Below, in pieces: positions 52,171-61,742 of a stretch of 63,514 nt of DNA. Positions within the stretch are counted from its first letter, which is position 1; each line of letters starts with the position of its first letter. A program made the position numbers and the translations under genes. The notes beneath the pieces are model-generated. The model ran no database searches. It saw only the letters and a list, made by a program, of their open reading frames with translations, and had not been told where the DNA came from. The stretch is from positions 1 to 63,514 of the forward strand of contig JAJCXR010000051.1 in the NCBI GenBank assembly GCA_029263315.1, in the 5' to 3' direction. Origin of the DNA: Acidobacteriota bacterium. Lineage in GTDB: Bacteria > Acidobacteriota > Thermoanaerobaculia > Multivoradales > J023.

Positions 52171-53547
52171 ATGCATATGTCGACGAGAATGCGGCCGACC
52201 GATGGCAGCGCAGAGACACCAGGTCAAGACTTGGACGGGGCCTCGGTAGCGCAGGGGGCGCTGGTTTCGGGGCAGGAGCCGGCGCGGCCAGCAGTGACAC
52301 TCCCAGAGCTGGCGCGGCCAGCCGTGGCTGCGGCGCGACGCTGGGTCGTCAAGCTCGGCACCGGTGTATTGACCGAGGCCGATGGTCAGTTGGCCCGTCA
52401 CCGTCTACGGCATCATCTCGGGGCCTTGGCGACCCTATGGCATCGCGGTCATCAAGTGGTCTTGGTGAGCTCCGGGGCGGTCGGCCTGGGACGCCACCTG
52501 CTGGGCTTGGAGCCCAAAGCCCTCGATGTGCAGCTGCGGCAAAGCTGCGCCGCCATCGGCCAGACGAAGCTGATGTCCTTCTACGAGCAGGAGCTTTCGC
52601 GGCACGGCGTGGTCTGCGGTCAAGTGTTGCTCAACCAAGGGGACTTCGACGATCGGCAACGCTGTCTGGGCTTGCGCCAAGCGCTGCAAGCCATGTTGGC
52701 CAACGGGGTCATCCCGATCCTCAACGAGAACGATGCGGTGGCCGCCGAGCGCCTGGCGCAGGGGGTCGTCGAACGCTTGATCTTCAGCGACAACGATCGC
52801 CTGGCCGCCCTGGTGGCCAATGAGCTGAGCTGCGATCTGCTGTTGTTGTTGACCGACGTGGACGGAGTCTTCGACCGCGATCCCCGGCGTCACGCCGAGG
52901 CCAGCTTGCTGTCCCGGGTCGATGACTTGGCCGAGTTGGGTGAGATCAGCGCCGAGCCGGGCACCCGGGGCGGGCGCGGCGGCATGGGCTCAAAAGTGGC
53001 GGCGGCGGCGGTGGCCCGTGCCGGGGGCTGCCAGGCGGTGATCGCCAACGGGCACCACCGGGCGGTGGTACAGCGGGTGGGGGCCGGTGAAGAAGTGGGT
53101 ACCTGGCTGCCGGCCGGGCAAGCCCTGTCGAGCCGTTGCCGTTGGATCGCCTTCGCCACGGCGCCCCGCGGCGTTCTGCACCTCGATCAAGGGGCCGTCG
53201 AAGCCCTGTGCCTACGTCATGCCTCCTTGCTGCCGGTGGGCGTGGTGCGGGTAGAAGGCCACTTCCAGCGGGGCGATGTGGTGGTCATGCTGGGGCCGTC
53301 GGGGGAAACCGTCGGCCGGGGTCTTGCCCTCTACGATGCCGAGACCATGCGAGGTCTGTGCGGCGCACGCCTGTTCAACGATCGTTTGTCCGCCGAGCAG
53401 AAGGGGCCCAACGCCCTGCTGCGCCGTACTCATGTGGTTTTAGAAACCAAGCGGGAGGGCGCAAGATCCAACACAGAAACACCGGAATCCTACCCCGAGA
53501 GCTCGTCGTCCCTCGATCCCGGGACGGCTCAGGAGGCCATACCATGA
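52171..53547 (+). CDS. proB: Glutamate 5-kinase with PUA domain
   Basis: 458 residues. The kinase starts with WVVKLGTGVLTE at about residue 58, then VVLVSSGAVGLGRHLLG, VIPILNENDAVA, FSDNDRLAALVAN, LLTDVDGVFDRDP and TRGGRGGMGSKVAAA. A PUA domain follows (about 345-430) with LPVGVVRVEGHFQRGDVV. The 57-residue N-terminal extension is unusual; it includes a 30-bp repeat (EPARPAV, ELARPAV; 52276-52335). The C-terminal tail is also longer than usual. It phosphorylates glutamate in proline synthesis. The stop overlaps the proA start (ATGA). Confidence 0.95.
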   Translation: MHMSTRMRPTDGSAETPGQDLDGASVAQGALVSGQEPARPAVTLPELARPAVAAARRWVVKLGTGVLTEADGQLARHRLRHHLGALATLWHRGHQVVLVSSGAVGLGRHLLGLEPKALDVQLRQSCAAIGQTKLMSFYEQELSRHGVVCGQVLLNQGDFDDRQRCLGLRQALQAMLANGVIPILNENDAVAAERLAQGVVERLIFSDNDRLAALVANELSCDLLLLLTDVDGVFDRDPRRHAEASLLSRVDDLAELGEISAEPGTRGGRGGMGSKVAAAAVARAGGCQAVIANGHHRAVVQRVGAGEEVGTWLPAGQALSSRCRWIAFATAPRGVLHLDQGAVEALCLRHASLLPVGVVRVEGHFQRGDVVVMLGPSGETVGRGLALYDAETMRGLCGARLFNDRLSAEQKGPNALLRRTHVVLETKREGARSNTETPESYPESSSSLDPGTAQEAIP

Positions 53548-54848
53548 GTCAGCAACCCATCGTCGATCTTGCCCGGCGGGCGCAGGCGGTCCGCCGGGCC
53601 CAACGCACCTACGGTAGCTATGACGGCGCCCAACGGTCCGCCGTCCTGTGGCGCCTGGCGCAGCAACTGGAAGAGCGCAAGAATGAAATTCTCGCCGCCA
53701 ACGCACAGGATATGACCCTCGCCGAGTCTCAGGATTTGCCCTTACCCCTGCTGCGTCGTTTGCAGCTCGACGACGGCAAGCTATTGGCTTTGCGGAGGGG
53801 TGTCGAGCAACTGGCGGCATCGCCGGACCCCATTGGCGAAGTCATGCGCCGCACCGAGCTCGACGAAGGGCTTGTGCTGACCCAAGTGAAGAGCCCCTTG
53901 GGGGTCTTGCTGATCATCTTCGAGAGCCGTCCGGATGCCGTCATCCAGATCGGCTCCCTGGCGCTACGTTCGGGCAACGGCGTCATCCTCAAGGGTGGCC
54001 GTGAGGCCAGCCATTCCAATCGTGCCCTGGTCAGCTGCCTGCGCCAAGCCTTGAGCTACGAAGGCTACGACAAAAACGTCGTCTTGGGCATCGAAGGGCG
54101 GCAAGCGGTGAAGACCCTACTCGAGCTCGACCAATTCATCGACCTGGTGATCCCCCGCGGCTCGGGGGAGCTGGTACGGTCCATCCAATCGTCGACCCGC
54201 ATCCCCGTCCTCGGCCACGCGGAGGGGGTGTGCCATCTCTATCTCGATGCCGCCGCCGATCCGGCCATGGCGGCTCATCTGGCGGTGGACAGCAAATGCG
54301 ACTATCCCGCCGCCTGCAATGCCGCCGAGACGCTATTGGTGCACGTCGATTTCCTGGCTCATCTGCCGGCGGTGGGGCAGGCTTTGGCGGAGCGCGGCGT
54401 GACCTTGCGGGCCGATGCTCGCAGTCTGCCCCGTCTCGAAGGGACGGGGGCCGTGGCGGCGGCGGCGGACGACTTCGGGCGGGAGTACGGGGATTTGATT
54501 CTGGCCGTGGCCACCGTCGATAGCCTGGAGGAAGCCATCGCCCACATCCATCGTCACGGTAGCGGCCATACGGAGGCCATCGTCACCGCCGACCAGCTGG
54601 CGGGTCAGCGATTTTTGCAGCAGGTGGATTCCGCTTCCGTCTTTGTCAATGCCAGTACGCGGTTCGCCGACGGCTTCCGCTACGGCCTGGGCGCGGAGGT
54701 GGGGATCAGCACCGGCCGCATCCATGCCCGCGGACCGGTGGGGGTGGACGGCCTGTTGACCAGCCGCTGGTTGCTGCGCGGCGAGGGGCAAGGGGCCGCG
54801 GACTATGGACCGCAGGGCCGGCGTTTCCTACACCGTCAATTGGTTTGA
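53544..54848 (+). CDS. proA: Glutamate-5-semialdehyde dehydrogenase
   Basis: 434 residues, typical length. GGAGG before ATG 53544, which overlaps the proB stop. Conserved blocks: VKSPLGVLLIIFESRPD, ALRSGNGVILKGGREA, DLVIPRGSGELVR, catalytic Cys in CDYPAACNAAETLLV, VFVNASTRFADGFRYGLG and EVGISTGRIHARGPVG. Second enzyme of proline synthesis, reducing glutamyl phosphate. Its last 13 bases overlap the end of the convergent membrane protein gene. Confidence 0.96.
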   Translation: MSQQPIVDLARRAQAVRRAQRTYGSYDGAQRSAVLWRLAQQLEERKNEILAANAQDMTLAESQDLPLPLLRRLQLDDGKLLALRRGVEQLAASPDPIGEVMRRTELDEGLVLTQVKSPLGVLLIIFESRPDAVIQIGSLALRSGNGVILKGGREASHSNRALVSCLRQALSYEGYDKNVVLGIEGRQAVKTLLELDQFIDLVIPRGSGELVRSIQSSTRIPVLGHAEGVCHLYLDAAADPAMAAHLAVDSKCDYPAACNAAETLLVHVDFLAHLPAVGQALAERGVTLRADARSLPRLEGTGAVAAAADDFGREYGDLILAVATVDSLEEAIAHIHRHGSGHTEAIVTADQLAGQRFLQQVDSASVFVNASTRFADGFRYGLGAEVGISTGRIHARGPVGVDGLLTSRWLLRGEGQGAADYGPQGRRFLHRQLV

Positions 54849-57289
54849 GGGGCGGTGTCGGCGATATCGGCCGCGATGTCCTCCTCCGCCCTGTCGGTGG
54901 CCTCGTCGGAAGCGCTCACCTGGATGGGTAAGCGCAGGACATCGTCATTGTTCTGCCAGGAGAACCAGGAGACCAGCTCGTAGACCAAGTCCAGCTCGAG
55001 GATGTAGTCCCCGGGCAGGTCCGGGGCTAAGACTTCCTGCTGGGCGCGGAAGATCTGGCCCGGGTGGATGTCCTGCTTGGCATGGGTGCGTAAGCCGTTT
55101 TCCACCACCACCGCTCCATCGGCGGTCTTCCAGCGGTAGGAGAGGGCGACGCGGGTGGGCAAGTCCGCCGGCCAGGCGGCCTGGCTGATGTTGCCCACCG
55201 CCGTCTCGAGGACGAAGGTCTCACCGGCCGTCACCGATGACGGAGCGGTCAACGGTTGCCAGTCGACGGCGTAGAGGTCCCGCTCGAGGCGCTCGCCATC
55301 CCCCAGGTACGCCATTTGAGCACCCACCAGGAAGGACTCCTGGATGCTCTCGTTGTAGGCGAAGGTGAAGCAGTCCTGGGGCGGGAAGCGGCGGTCCCAA
55401 GTGCGAACCGTGCCCCGCTCCGGGGTCACCTCGAGGCGGTAGACGTAAATCGGCACCCCATCCTTGCTACGCACCTGGCTGGGTCGCGACGGTGCCAGCT
55501 GCACTCGCTGAGCGGGGGAGCCACCGCCCTCTACCGCGTCGAAAGTCAAGTGCTGCTCGACGTCCTCGAGGCGCAAGTGGACTCGATTGGCGCTGCCCAG
55601 GGTGGAGACCTCGAAGCTCAGCCTCTCGAGGGGGGTGGCGCTCTGCACCCACAGCTCGGTCGTGGTGGCGCCGTGCACCCAGAAGCGGGCTCCCCGCGGC
55701 AAGAAGAGGTCATTGCGGCCACGCACCAGGGCACCGGCCCAGATCCTCTGGTCGTACCCGGGAATCTCCCGCAAGGAGAGCTCCAGGGGAAAGTTGGAGA
55801 AGGGGAAATTGCGCACGTGGGCCTGCAGGGTGGGCCACGGCACCGCCCTGCCGAAGGGCGAGAAGACCGTTGGGCCGAGCAGCAGACCGCCGAGGGCGAA
55901 GCCCGCCAGGCTGATCAGCCGTGGGGCGATGCGTCCCACCAGGAAGAGGAAACCGGGGTAGGCATTGACATAGTATCGATTGCCCACGAAGCCGCCTCCC
56001 CCCTGCCAGTTGAAGGGAATCCAAAGCAGAAAGAAGAGGGCGATGACGGCGAGGGAGGCGAAGAGGGTCCAGAGCTTCGCCGAGCGTCGGCCGTGCAGGG
56101 CAAAGAGCAGCAGGGACAGAAGGGCGAAGGGAAAGTAGAGAAAAAGGCCGGTGTGGCGTCCCCAGAGGAAGTAGCGCAGGTTTTCCAGCACCTCCCCGAG
56201 GGGTGGACGGGGAATGCGGAACATCCAATACCACGACGCCTTGGGCGGTTTCTTGGCGGCGACCTCTGGCTGCTCGACCGTCTGCGAGCTGTTGGCAACC
56301 GAATCGTCGGCCGTCTCCGCATTCGCCATCTCCGGGGACGCCGCGTCGGCCTGAGGAGCGACGGCGGCGGTCGACGGCAGGCTGGTCGGTAGCGGGGCCG
56401 TCGGCAGAATGGGCATTTCGTCGGTGAGGCATACTTTCTGGCCGCCGCGACTCAAGAAGTAGGCCGACGGATGGCCGGTGAGGAGCATCGCCAGACCGAC
56501 CACGCCGCCCATGCCCAGCAGGCAGCCTGCGCACCACATCAGAGCCTGACGGGAAAGCAGCCGGGCCAGCAGCGACCCGGCTTTTTGCTGCTCCCAGCAC
56601 CCGTAGAGCACCGGCAAGGCAAAGGCCGCCAACATGGGTTTGTTGTAGACGGCGGGCATCAAGGCGGCGCCGGAGATCAGCAGACGTAGGCCGGGGCGCT
56701 CCAGCCAGCGGTGCCAGGCACCGGCGCGGCGTTGATCACGGGCCGGGGAGGTGGCGGGATCGGCCAGGGCCAAATAGAGGCTGAGGGTTACCGCCGCCAT
56801 GTTGAAGATTTCTGGGTGCATCCAGAAAATGTAGGAGAAGGCACAACTGGCGAGGAAGAAGCCGGAGGAGTACAGCAAAGCCATGGCCGGTGGGTTGAAG
56901 CGCTCCAAGTAGCGGCTGCCGAGCCAGATCATGGCCATCATCATGGCCATGTTGAAGGCCACCAAGCCGCTGCCACCGAACAGGCGGGCCCAGGGGGCGG
57001 CGAACAGGGAGTAGATGTAGGGTTTGCCGAAGTAGACGGTATGCCAACCGTCGTCGGTGGCCAAGATCAAGTTGTGGACGACGTGGTACGGGAATTCCTG
57101 GAACAGGCGTTGGATGTCCGCCAGCTCGCAGCGCAGATCGCCGTCGTGGGCTAGGCTGAGGGCCATCAGGTAGTAGGCCGGCTCGTCGGATTTGAGACCG
57201 GCGGGCCAACCCGGCTTCTCCAGCACCAAGGGGGTGGCGATGAGGAAGGTCGCCAGACAGGCGAAGACGAGGGATGAGTTGCGCCGCAT
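54836..57289 (-). CDS. GT39/ArnT-like membrane glycosyltransferase with long exported tail
   Basis: 817 residues. The first loop has the acidic motif KSDEPAYYLMALSL typical of polyprenol-sugar-using GT-C glycosyltransferases, followed by about ten membrane spans (to about 490) interrupted by an acidic Pro/Ala-rich insert near 295-345. The last 320 residues are a beta-rich extracytoplasmic part with two domains. It probably glycosylates a lipid or surface protein. Convergent and overlapping with proA by 13 bases; divergent from the sulfatase-fold gene. Confidence 0.82.
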   Translation of the reverse strand: MRRNSSLVFACLATFLIATPLVLEKPGWPAGLKSDEPAYYLMALSLAHDGDLRCELADIQRLFQEFPYHVVHNLILATDDGWHTVYFGKPYIYSLFAAPWARLFGGSGLVAFNMAMMMAMIWLGSRYLERFNPPAMALLYSSGFFLASCAFSYIFWMHPEIFNMAAVTLSLYLALADPATSPARDQRRAGAWHRWLERPGLRLLISGAALMPAVYNKPMLAAFALPVLYGCWEQQKAGSLLARLLSRQALMWCAGCLLGMGGVVGLAMLLTGHPSAYFLSRGGQKVCLTDEMPILPTAPLPTSLPSTAAVAPQADAASPEMANAETADDSVANSSQTVEQPEVAAKKPPKASWYWMFRIPRPPLGEVLENLRYFLWGRHTGLFLYFPFALLSLLLFALHGRRSAKLWTLFASLAVIALFFLLWIPFNWQGGGGFVGNRYYVNAYPGFLFLVGRIAPRLISLAGFALGGLLLGPTVFSPFGRAVPWPTLQAHVRNFPFSNFPLELSLREIPGYDQRIWAGALVRGRNDLFLPRGARFWVHGATTTELWVQSATPLERLSFEVSTLGSANRVHLRLEDVEQHLTFDAVEGGGSPAQRVQLAPSRPSQVRSKDGVPIYVYRLEVTPERGTVRTWDRRFPPQDCFTFAYNESIQESFLVGAQMAYLGDGERLERDLYAVDWQPLTAPSSVTAGETFVLETAVGNISQAAWPADLPTRVALSYRWKTADGAVVVENGLRTHAKQDIHPGQIFRAQQEVLAPDLPGDYILELDLVYELVSWFSWQNNDDVLRLPIQVSASDEATDRAEEDIAADIADTAPQTN

Positions 57290-57389
57290 GGCAACGCAGC
57301 TTACCGCAATTGCTGACCTTGGGCAGTTGGCGAATAGGCTAAGATCGCCTCGCCGTGGGGTTCAAGCCCACGCTGACTTGGAGATTCGT

Positions 57390-58919
57390 TTGCGCGCTAA
57401 AACCATTTCCAGACGTATGAGCTTGGCCTTGCTGGGCCTAGGCCTCCTTTTGTGGTTGGCTTGCACCGCCGACGAAGCACCGCCGCGCCATGTGGTGCTG
57501 ATCACCGTCGACACCCTGCGGGCCGATCATCTGGGTTGCTATGGCTATGGCCGAGATACCAGCCCGGTGCTCGATGCCCTGGCGGCGGAGAGCACGCTGT
57601 TCGAGCGAGCTTTCGCCCAATGGCCGAAGACCGGCCCCTCCTTCGCCTCGTTGTTCATCGGCCAATACCCGCACACCACCGGCTTGACTCACAAGGCGGC
57701 GCAGCGGGTGCCGGAGTCCTATTTGACCTTGCCGGAGCTCTTTCAGCATGCGGGCTTCACCACCCTCGGGGTGACTTCCAACGGAGTCCTGGCGAAGCAT
57801 CTGGGATGGCAGAGCGGTTTCGACGAATACCTGCAAACCTGGGATCTGGCGCCGGAACAATCCGACGATCCCAAGGAGTATCGGCGCTGGATCAACGGCC
57901 GACGGGTCAACGAGCTGGCCTTGCCGATGATCGAGCGGCGGGCCCAGGGCGATCGGCTGTTTGTCTGGTTGCACTATTCCGACCCCCATGCGCCCTATCT
58001 TTTGCCCGAAGACTTCGCCAATCCCTTCATCGACGATGCTTTCTACGTCGGCGAAGCGCCGGTCTCCTTGGAGAACCCCCGTGCCACCGCCTTGGGGCAG
58101 CGGCGTGACTTGAAGCATTACGTGGCTGCCTACGATGCCAACGTCCGCTTGGCCGACGAGGAGATCGGCAAGGCCATCGCTGCCCTGAAGCAACACGGAA
58201 TTTGGGACGATGCCTTGGTGGTGATGACGGCGGACCACGGCGAGAGCCTGGGTGAGCACGACTACTACTTCGGCCATGGGCGTCTACCCCACAATCCGGG
58301 CTCCCACGTGCCGTTGTTGATTTCCCAACCGGCGCAGCGGCAGCAGAGTCTCGGCCATCGGGTCTCTGAGCCGGTGGAGTTGGTGGATCTCTATCCCACC
58401 CTGCGCCAGCTGATCGTTCCGGATCTGGAAGTGCCGGGTCTGGAAGGACGCAGCCTGGTGCCGTTTCTGTCGCAGCAACCGGCGTCGCAGCAACCGGCGT
58501 CGGCGACTCAAGGGCCATCGACGCCCAGCGCCGACTCCTGGCCTGGCTTGGCCTTCTCCAGTGCCGGCGGCGGCGCCCCCCTGACGCACTATCGCAGCGT
58601 CCAGAACGAGCGCTTCAAGCTCATCTACCATCCCCCCATGAAAACCCGCAAAGGTGAGCGTCCGGAGCGCTGGCAGCTCTTCGACTTGACCGTCGATGGG
58701 GGGGAAGAGGTGGACCTGCTGGCTGCCGAGACCTCGACCGCCGAGACCTCGACCGCCGAGACCTTGACGGCGGAGCAGGAGAAGCAATTGCGGGTCCTGC
58801 GCCGTCAGTTGTTGGATTGGATGGCCGGCCGTCGGTGGATCGTACCGCCCAAGGGTCAGATCGAAGCCCACAACGAAGAAATGGAAAAGACCTTGCGCGC
58901 CTTGGGCTATATCCAATAG
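57390..58919 (+). CDS. Sulfatase-fold lipoprotein with Thr in place of the formylglycine site
   Basis: 509 residues from TTG 57390, chosen because GGAG lies six bases upstream; an ATG at 57417 is the alternative. Lipobox LLWLAC (Cys25). Metal-binding TVDTLRADHLGCYGYGR and MTADHGESLGEHDYYFGHG are clear. At the nucleophile the sequence is KTGPSFASLFIGQYPH: Thr81 stands where sulfatases have the Cys or Ser that becomes formylglycine, as in Thr-type hydrolases and phosphotransferases of the alkaline-phosphatase superfamily. 15-bp repeats occur at 58470-58499 (SQQPA) and 58725-58769 (AETST). Probably acts on surface glycans or lipids. Confidence 0.88.
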   Translation: MRAKTISRRMSLALLGLGLLLWLACTADEAPPRHVVLITVDTLRADHLGCYGYGRDTSPVLDALAAESTLFERAFAQWPKTGPSFASLFIGQYPHTTGLTHKAAQRVPESYLTLPELFQHAGFTTLGVTSNGVLAKHLGWQSGFDEYLQTWDLAPEQSDDPKEYRRWINGRRVNELALPMIERRAQGDRLFVWLHYSDPHAPYLLPEDFANPFIDDAFYVGEAPVSLENPRATALGQRRDLKHYVAAYDANVRLADEEIGKAIAALKQHGIWDDALVVMTADHGESLGEHDYYFGHGRLPHNPGSHVPLLISQPAQRQQSLGHRVSEPVELVDLYPTLRQLIVPDLEVPGLEGRSLVPFLSQQPASQQPASATQGPSTPSADSWPGLAFSSAGGGAPLTHYRSVQNERFKLIYHPPMKTRKGERPERWQLFDLTVDGGEEVDLLAAETSTAETSTAETLTAEQEKQLRVLRRQLLDWMAGRRWIVPPKGQIEAHNEEMEKTLRALGYIQ

Positions 58920-58941
58920 GACTCGGGAAACGGACGTCCAG

Positions 58942-61143
58942 GTGCAATCGGCCAACCAACCACCAGAGCCCCCGCGGAGCGAGGGACTGCTGTCCGTGCG
59001 ACGTTGCGGTCAAGTGACGACAACCCTTTGGGCGTTGTTGGTGGGCCTTTGGCTCTTCGACATCACCGGCCGTGGCCCGGAAACGCCTGGTCTTGCTGCG
59101 CCTGGTCTTGGAGGCGTTGCGGTCAAGGGATGTGCCCTGGCCGCCTTCATCGCCACCGGGTGCCTGGCGGTGGTGGCGATTCGCCAGCTGCTACGTCCGC
59201 CCCGTCGTCGCTGGGGCATGTGGCTCCTGGTGCTCCTGGTGGTGGCCGTCGGCGTTGGTTTTGCGGGCCTCGGGCACGAAGTGGGGGATGGCTACTACAC
59301 CGACGAGGGGCACTATCTGCACCGTGCGCAGTTGGTGAATTCGGGGCAGATTTTTCACCGCTCGATGATCTATCCCCACTTGCTCTATTACCGCGACGGC
59401 TTCAGCCTGTGGTTAGCGGAGCTCTTTCCCGGGTCGGTGGCGGGGCTGGCCAAGGGGCTCTATGGCGTCGACGAAGGCCTCGCCCTGCCATGGCTGGTGC
59501 TGCGCTGGGTGAACGCCGCCTTGGCGGTCAGCACCCTCTTGCCGGTTTTCCTCACCGCCTTGCGGCTCGGTGGGCGGCTGGCGGCGGTCCTTGCCGGGGT
59601 GCTGATCATTTTCTCGGCCCACTACCATGATGGCTTTCACGTCAACATTTGTGACGTGCCGTCGGCGGTCTTTGCCGCCTGGACTTTCTACTTCGTGGCA
59701 TTGCTGGCGGAGAAAGAGACCCTGCGCCGCTATCTGTGGGCCGGAGTGACCGCCGCCCTGGCAGCGGCGGCCAAGTACCCGGCCGGTATGGTGGCCACGG
59801 CGATTGTCGGCGTCTGGCTTCTGCAGCGTTGGCGTCGTCGCGATTGGAGTTGGGGATTGTTGGCGGCGGGGAGCATTTCCCTGGCCACGTTTCTGTTCCT
59901 CAATCCCAGCCTGTTGGTGTATCCGCAAGCCACCTTGCTGGGGGATCGGGGTCTCTTCTTCGGAGTCCGTCAGTACAGCCAAGGGGGATGGATCGGTGTC
60001 ATGCCGACCAGCAATTCCAGCTATTACTGGCAGCAGTTGCGCCACAACTTCGGTGCTCCGGTGTTGGCCTTGGCCCTGTTGGGGGGATTGGGGTTGTCGT
60101 CCGCCGTCCGTCGCCGGGTGCTCGCGCTGGCGATTTTCCCCCTCGCCTTCTGGATCCTGATTTGTTCGATGAACATGGTGGTGGTGCGCAATCTCTTTCC
60201 TTTGATTCCGCCGCTGGCCATTTTTCTCGGGGTGGGCCTGGCCGGGACGGTGACCCTAGCCCAACGTTGGATTCCCACCTCCCGTTCCGTCGGCGTGGCC
60301 GCTGCGCTCATTTTTTTGGTTCTGCTGCCCACCGTCTGGCGCACCACCCGTCAGGCCGTGGCCATGACCCAGCCCAGCACCCGTCAGTTGATGAGCAACT
60401 GGATGCTGCACAACGTGCCGCGGGGAGCCAGCCTGCTGAAGGAGTCCTACACGCCGAATTTTCAGCAGGTGTGGTTTCCGTCCCATGAGCTGCGCTTCCT
60501 GCTGCGTTTTCCGCAGCAGGCGTTGAGCGATCCCGCAACCGACTTCGCCCTGCTGGCCAGCCAGGCCCATGGCCGCTTTTTTCGTCCGGAGCACCAGACG
60601 GAGATGCAGGCCGACTGGTACCGCCGCTTTTTTGCCCAGCACGACGAAGTGCATTCTGTCGCTCCCGGGTCGCTGCGCTTGGGTCCGCGACTGATGCTCT
60701 ACCGATTGCGTCAGGATCTCGGGGTCGAGGCCGAGACGCAGCGTACCGCCGACCAAGCCTTCTTGCCCAATCAGGCCCTGGCGACGGGGAACAGCATCAC
60801 CTTCCAGCGGGAGGGCCAATTCGCCCTGTTCAAGGTGCCACGGCCCAAGGGATGGCAGCGCGTCTCGGTCACCGGTGAAGGTGTCGCCGCTGAAGGTGTC
60901 GCCGGTGAAGTCATCGCGGGGGAGCTCCTGGTTCGCGACATGGCCAATCGGGAGGTGATTCGCCTCCCTCTGCAAGGCGGCGGCGCAGCGCTGGAGCTGG
61001 CCAGTGAGGGCAAGTACTTTTTCTATTTCTACTTGCAACCGGGCAGCCGATTGCTGCGAGTCCAGTGGTCGGCCGTCGATGCCTCGAAAGAGGCTGTAGC
61101 CTTGGAGGAGCCTGTCCCGTCCCGGGGGGCCGGGACGGGGTAA
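58942..61143 (+). CDS. GT39-like membrane glycosyltransferase
   Basis: 733 residues from GTG 58942, 22 bases after the sulfatase-fold gene. The GT-C acidic loop motif is YYTDEGHYLHRAQLV, with about ten to twelve membrane spans (35-480) and an extracytoplasmic domain of about 240 residues at the end. That domain contains three 15-bp units (GEGVA, AEGVA, GEVIA; 60874-60918). Together with the gene at 54836 and the sulfatase-fold lipoprotein it suggests a small surface-glycan locus. Sugar donor and acceptor unknown. Confidence 0.85.
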   Translation: MQSANQPPEPPRSEGLLSVRRCGQVTTTLWALLVGLWLFDITGRGPETPGLAAPGLGGVAVKGCALAAFIATGCLAVVAIRQLLRPPRRRWGMWLLVLLVVAVGVGFAGLGHEVGDGYYTDEGHYLHRAQLVNSGQIFHRSMIYPHLLYYRDGFSLWLAELFPGSVAGLAKGLYGVDEGLALPWLVLRWVNAALAVSTLLPVFLTALRLGGRLAAVLAGVLIIFSAHYHDGFHVNICDVPSAVFAAWTFYFVALLAEKETLRRYLWAGVTAALAAAAKYPAGMVATAIVGVWLLQRWRRRDWSWGLLAAGSISLATFLFLNPSLLVYPQATLLGDRGLFFGVRQYSQGGWIGVMPTSNSSYYWQQLRHNFGAPVLALALLGGLGLSSAVRRRVLALAIFPLAFWILICSMNMVVVRNLFPLIPPLAIFLGVGLAGTVTLAQRWIPTSRSVGVAAALIFLVLLPTVWRTTRQAVAMTQPSTRQLMSNWMLHNVPRGASLLKESYTPNFQQVWFPSHELRFLLRFPQQALSDPATDFALLASQAHGRFFRPEHQTEMQADWYRRFFAQHDEVHSVAPGSLRLGPRLMLYRLRQDLGVEAETQRTADQAFLPNQALATGNSITFQREGQFALFKVPRPKGWQRVSVTGEGVAAEGVAGEVIAGELLVRDMANREVIRLPLQGGGAALELASEGKYFFYFYLQPGSRLLRVQWSAVDASKEAVALEEPVPSRGAGTG

Positions 61144-61175
61144 GATGCTACCTTCACGCCATTTCAGAGGTGACC

Positions 61176-61742
61176 ATGCAGCCATCATCCCATTCGCCAC
61201 AGATCAGCGAGGCCGAGATCTTCGCCCTCGAGCGTCCCGAGCCCAAGCTCCTGACCTACTACGCCCTGAGCTCCCTGTTGCTGGGGCCGTTTTTCTTTGT
61301 GCTCTTGATCCCCTTATTCTTTCGCTACCATACCCTGCGCTATCGCTTCGACAAGGAAGGGGTCTCCATGCGTTGGGGCATCCTCTTTCGTCGGGAGATC
61401 AACCTCACCTACGCCCGCATTCAAGACATCCACTTGGTGTCGAATGTCGTCGAGCGTTGGCTGGGCTTGGCCCGCATCAAGGTCCAGACGGCCAGCGGCA
61501 GCGCCAAAGCGGAGATGACCGTCGAAGGGTTGCACCAGTTCGAAGCCCTGCGCACCTTTCTCTACGATCGCATGCGCGGCACCCGGCCCAGCGAGCGTTC
61601 CGCCAAAGCCGGTGGTGAGACGGCTGTCGGTCTGTCGGCGGACGCCCTGGCCGAGCTCACCGCCACATTGCAGGCGACGACGGCGGAAATTCGAGCCCTG
61701 CGTCAGGATCTAGCCCGGCAGCGTCAGGGTGGTGAACCGTGA
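61176..61742 (+). CDS. Bacterial PH (bPH2/YdbS-like) membrane protein
   Basis: 188 residues from ATG 61176 (GAGGTGA just upstream). One or two membrane spans (LLLGPFFFVLLIPLFF) are followed by a bPH2 domain: YRFDKEGVSMRWGILFRRE, LTYARIQDIHLVSNVVERW and ARIKVQTASGSAKAEMTV. The tail is a coiled coil. Function unknown; YdbS/YdbT-type pairs are linked to envelope stress and antimicrobial resistance. Its stop overlaps the next gene's GTG by four bases. Confidence 0.88.
   Translation: MQPSSHSPQISEAEIFALERPEPKLLTYYALSSLLLGPFFFVLLIPLFFRYHTLRYRFDKEGVSMRWGILFRREINLTYARIQDIHLVSNVVERWLGLARIKVQTASGSAKAEMTVEGLHQFEALRTFLYDRMRGTRPSERSAKAGGETAVGLSADALAELTATLQATTAEIRALRQDLARQRQGGEP

Noticed and set aside
52043..52249. 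Small frame (68 codons) within and after the second palindromic element
   Set aside because: No ribosome site, lies in the element and runs into proB in another frame.
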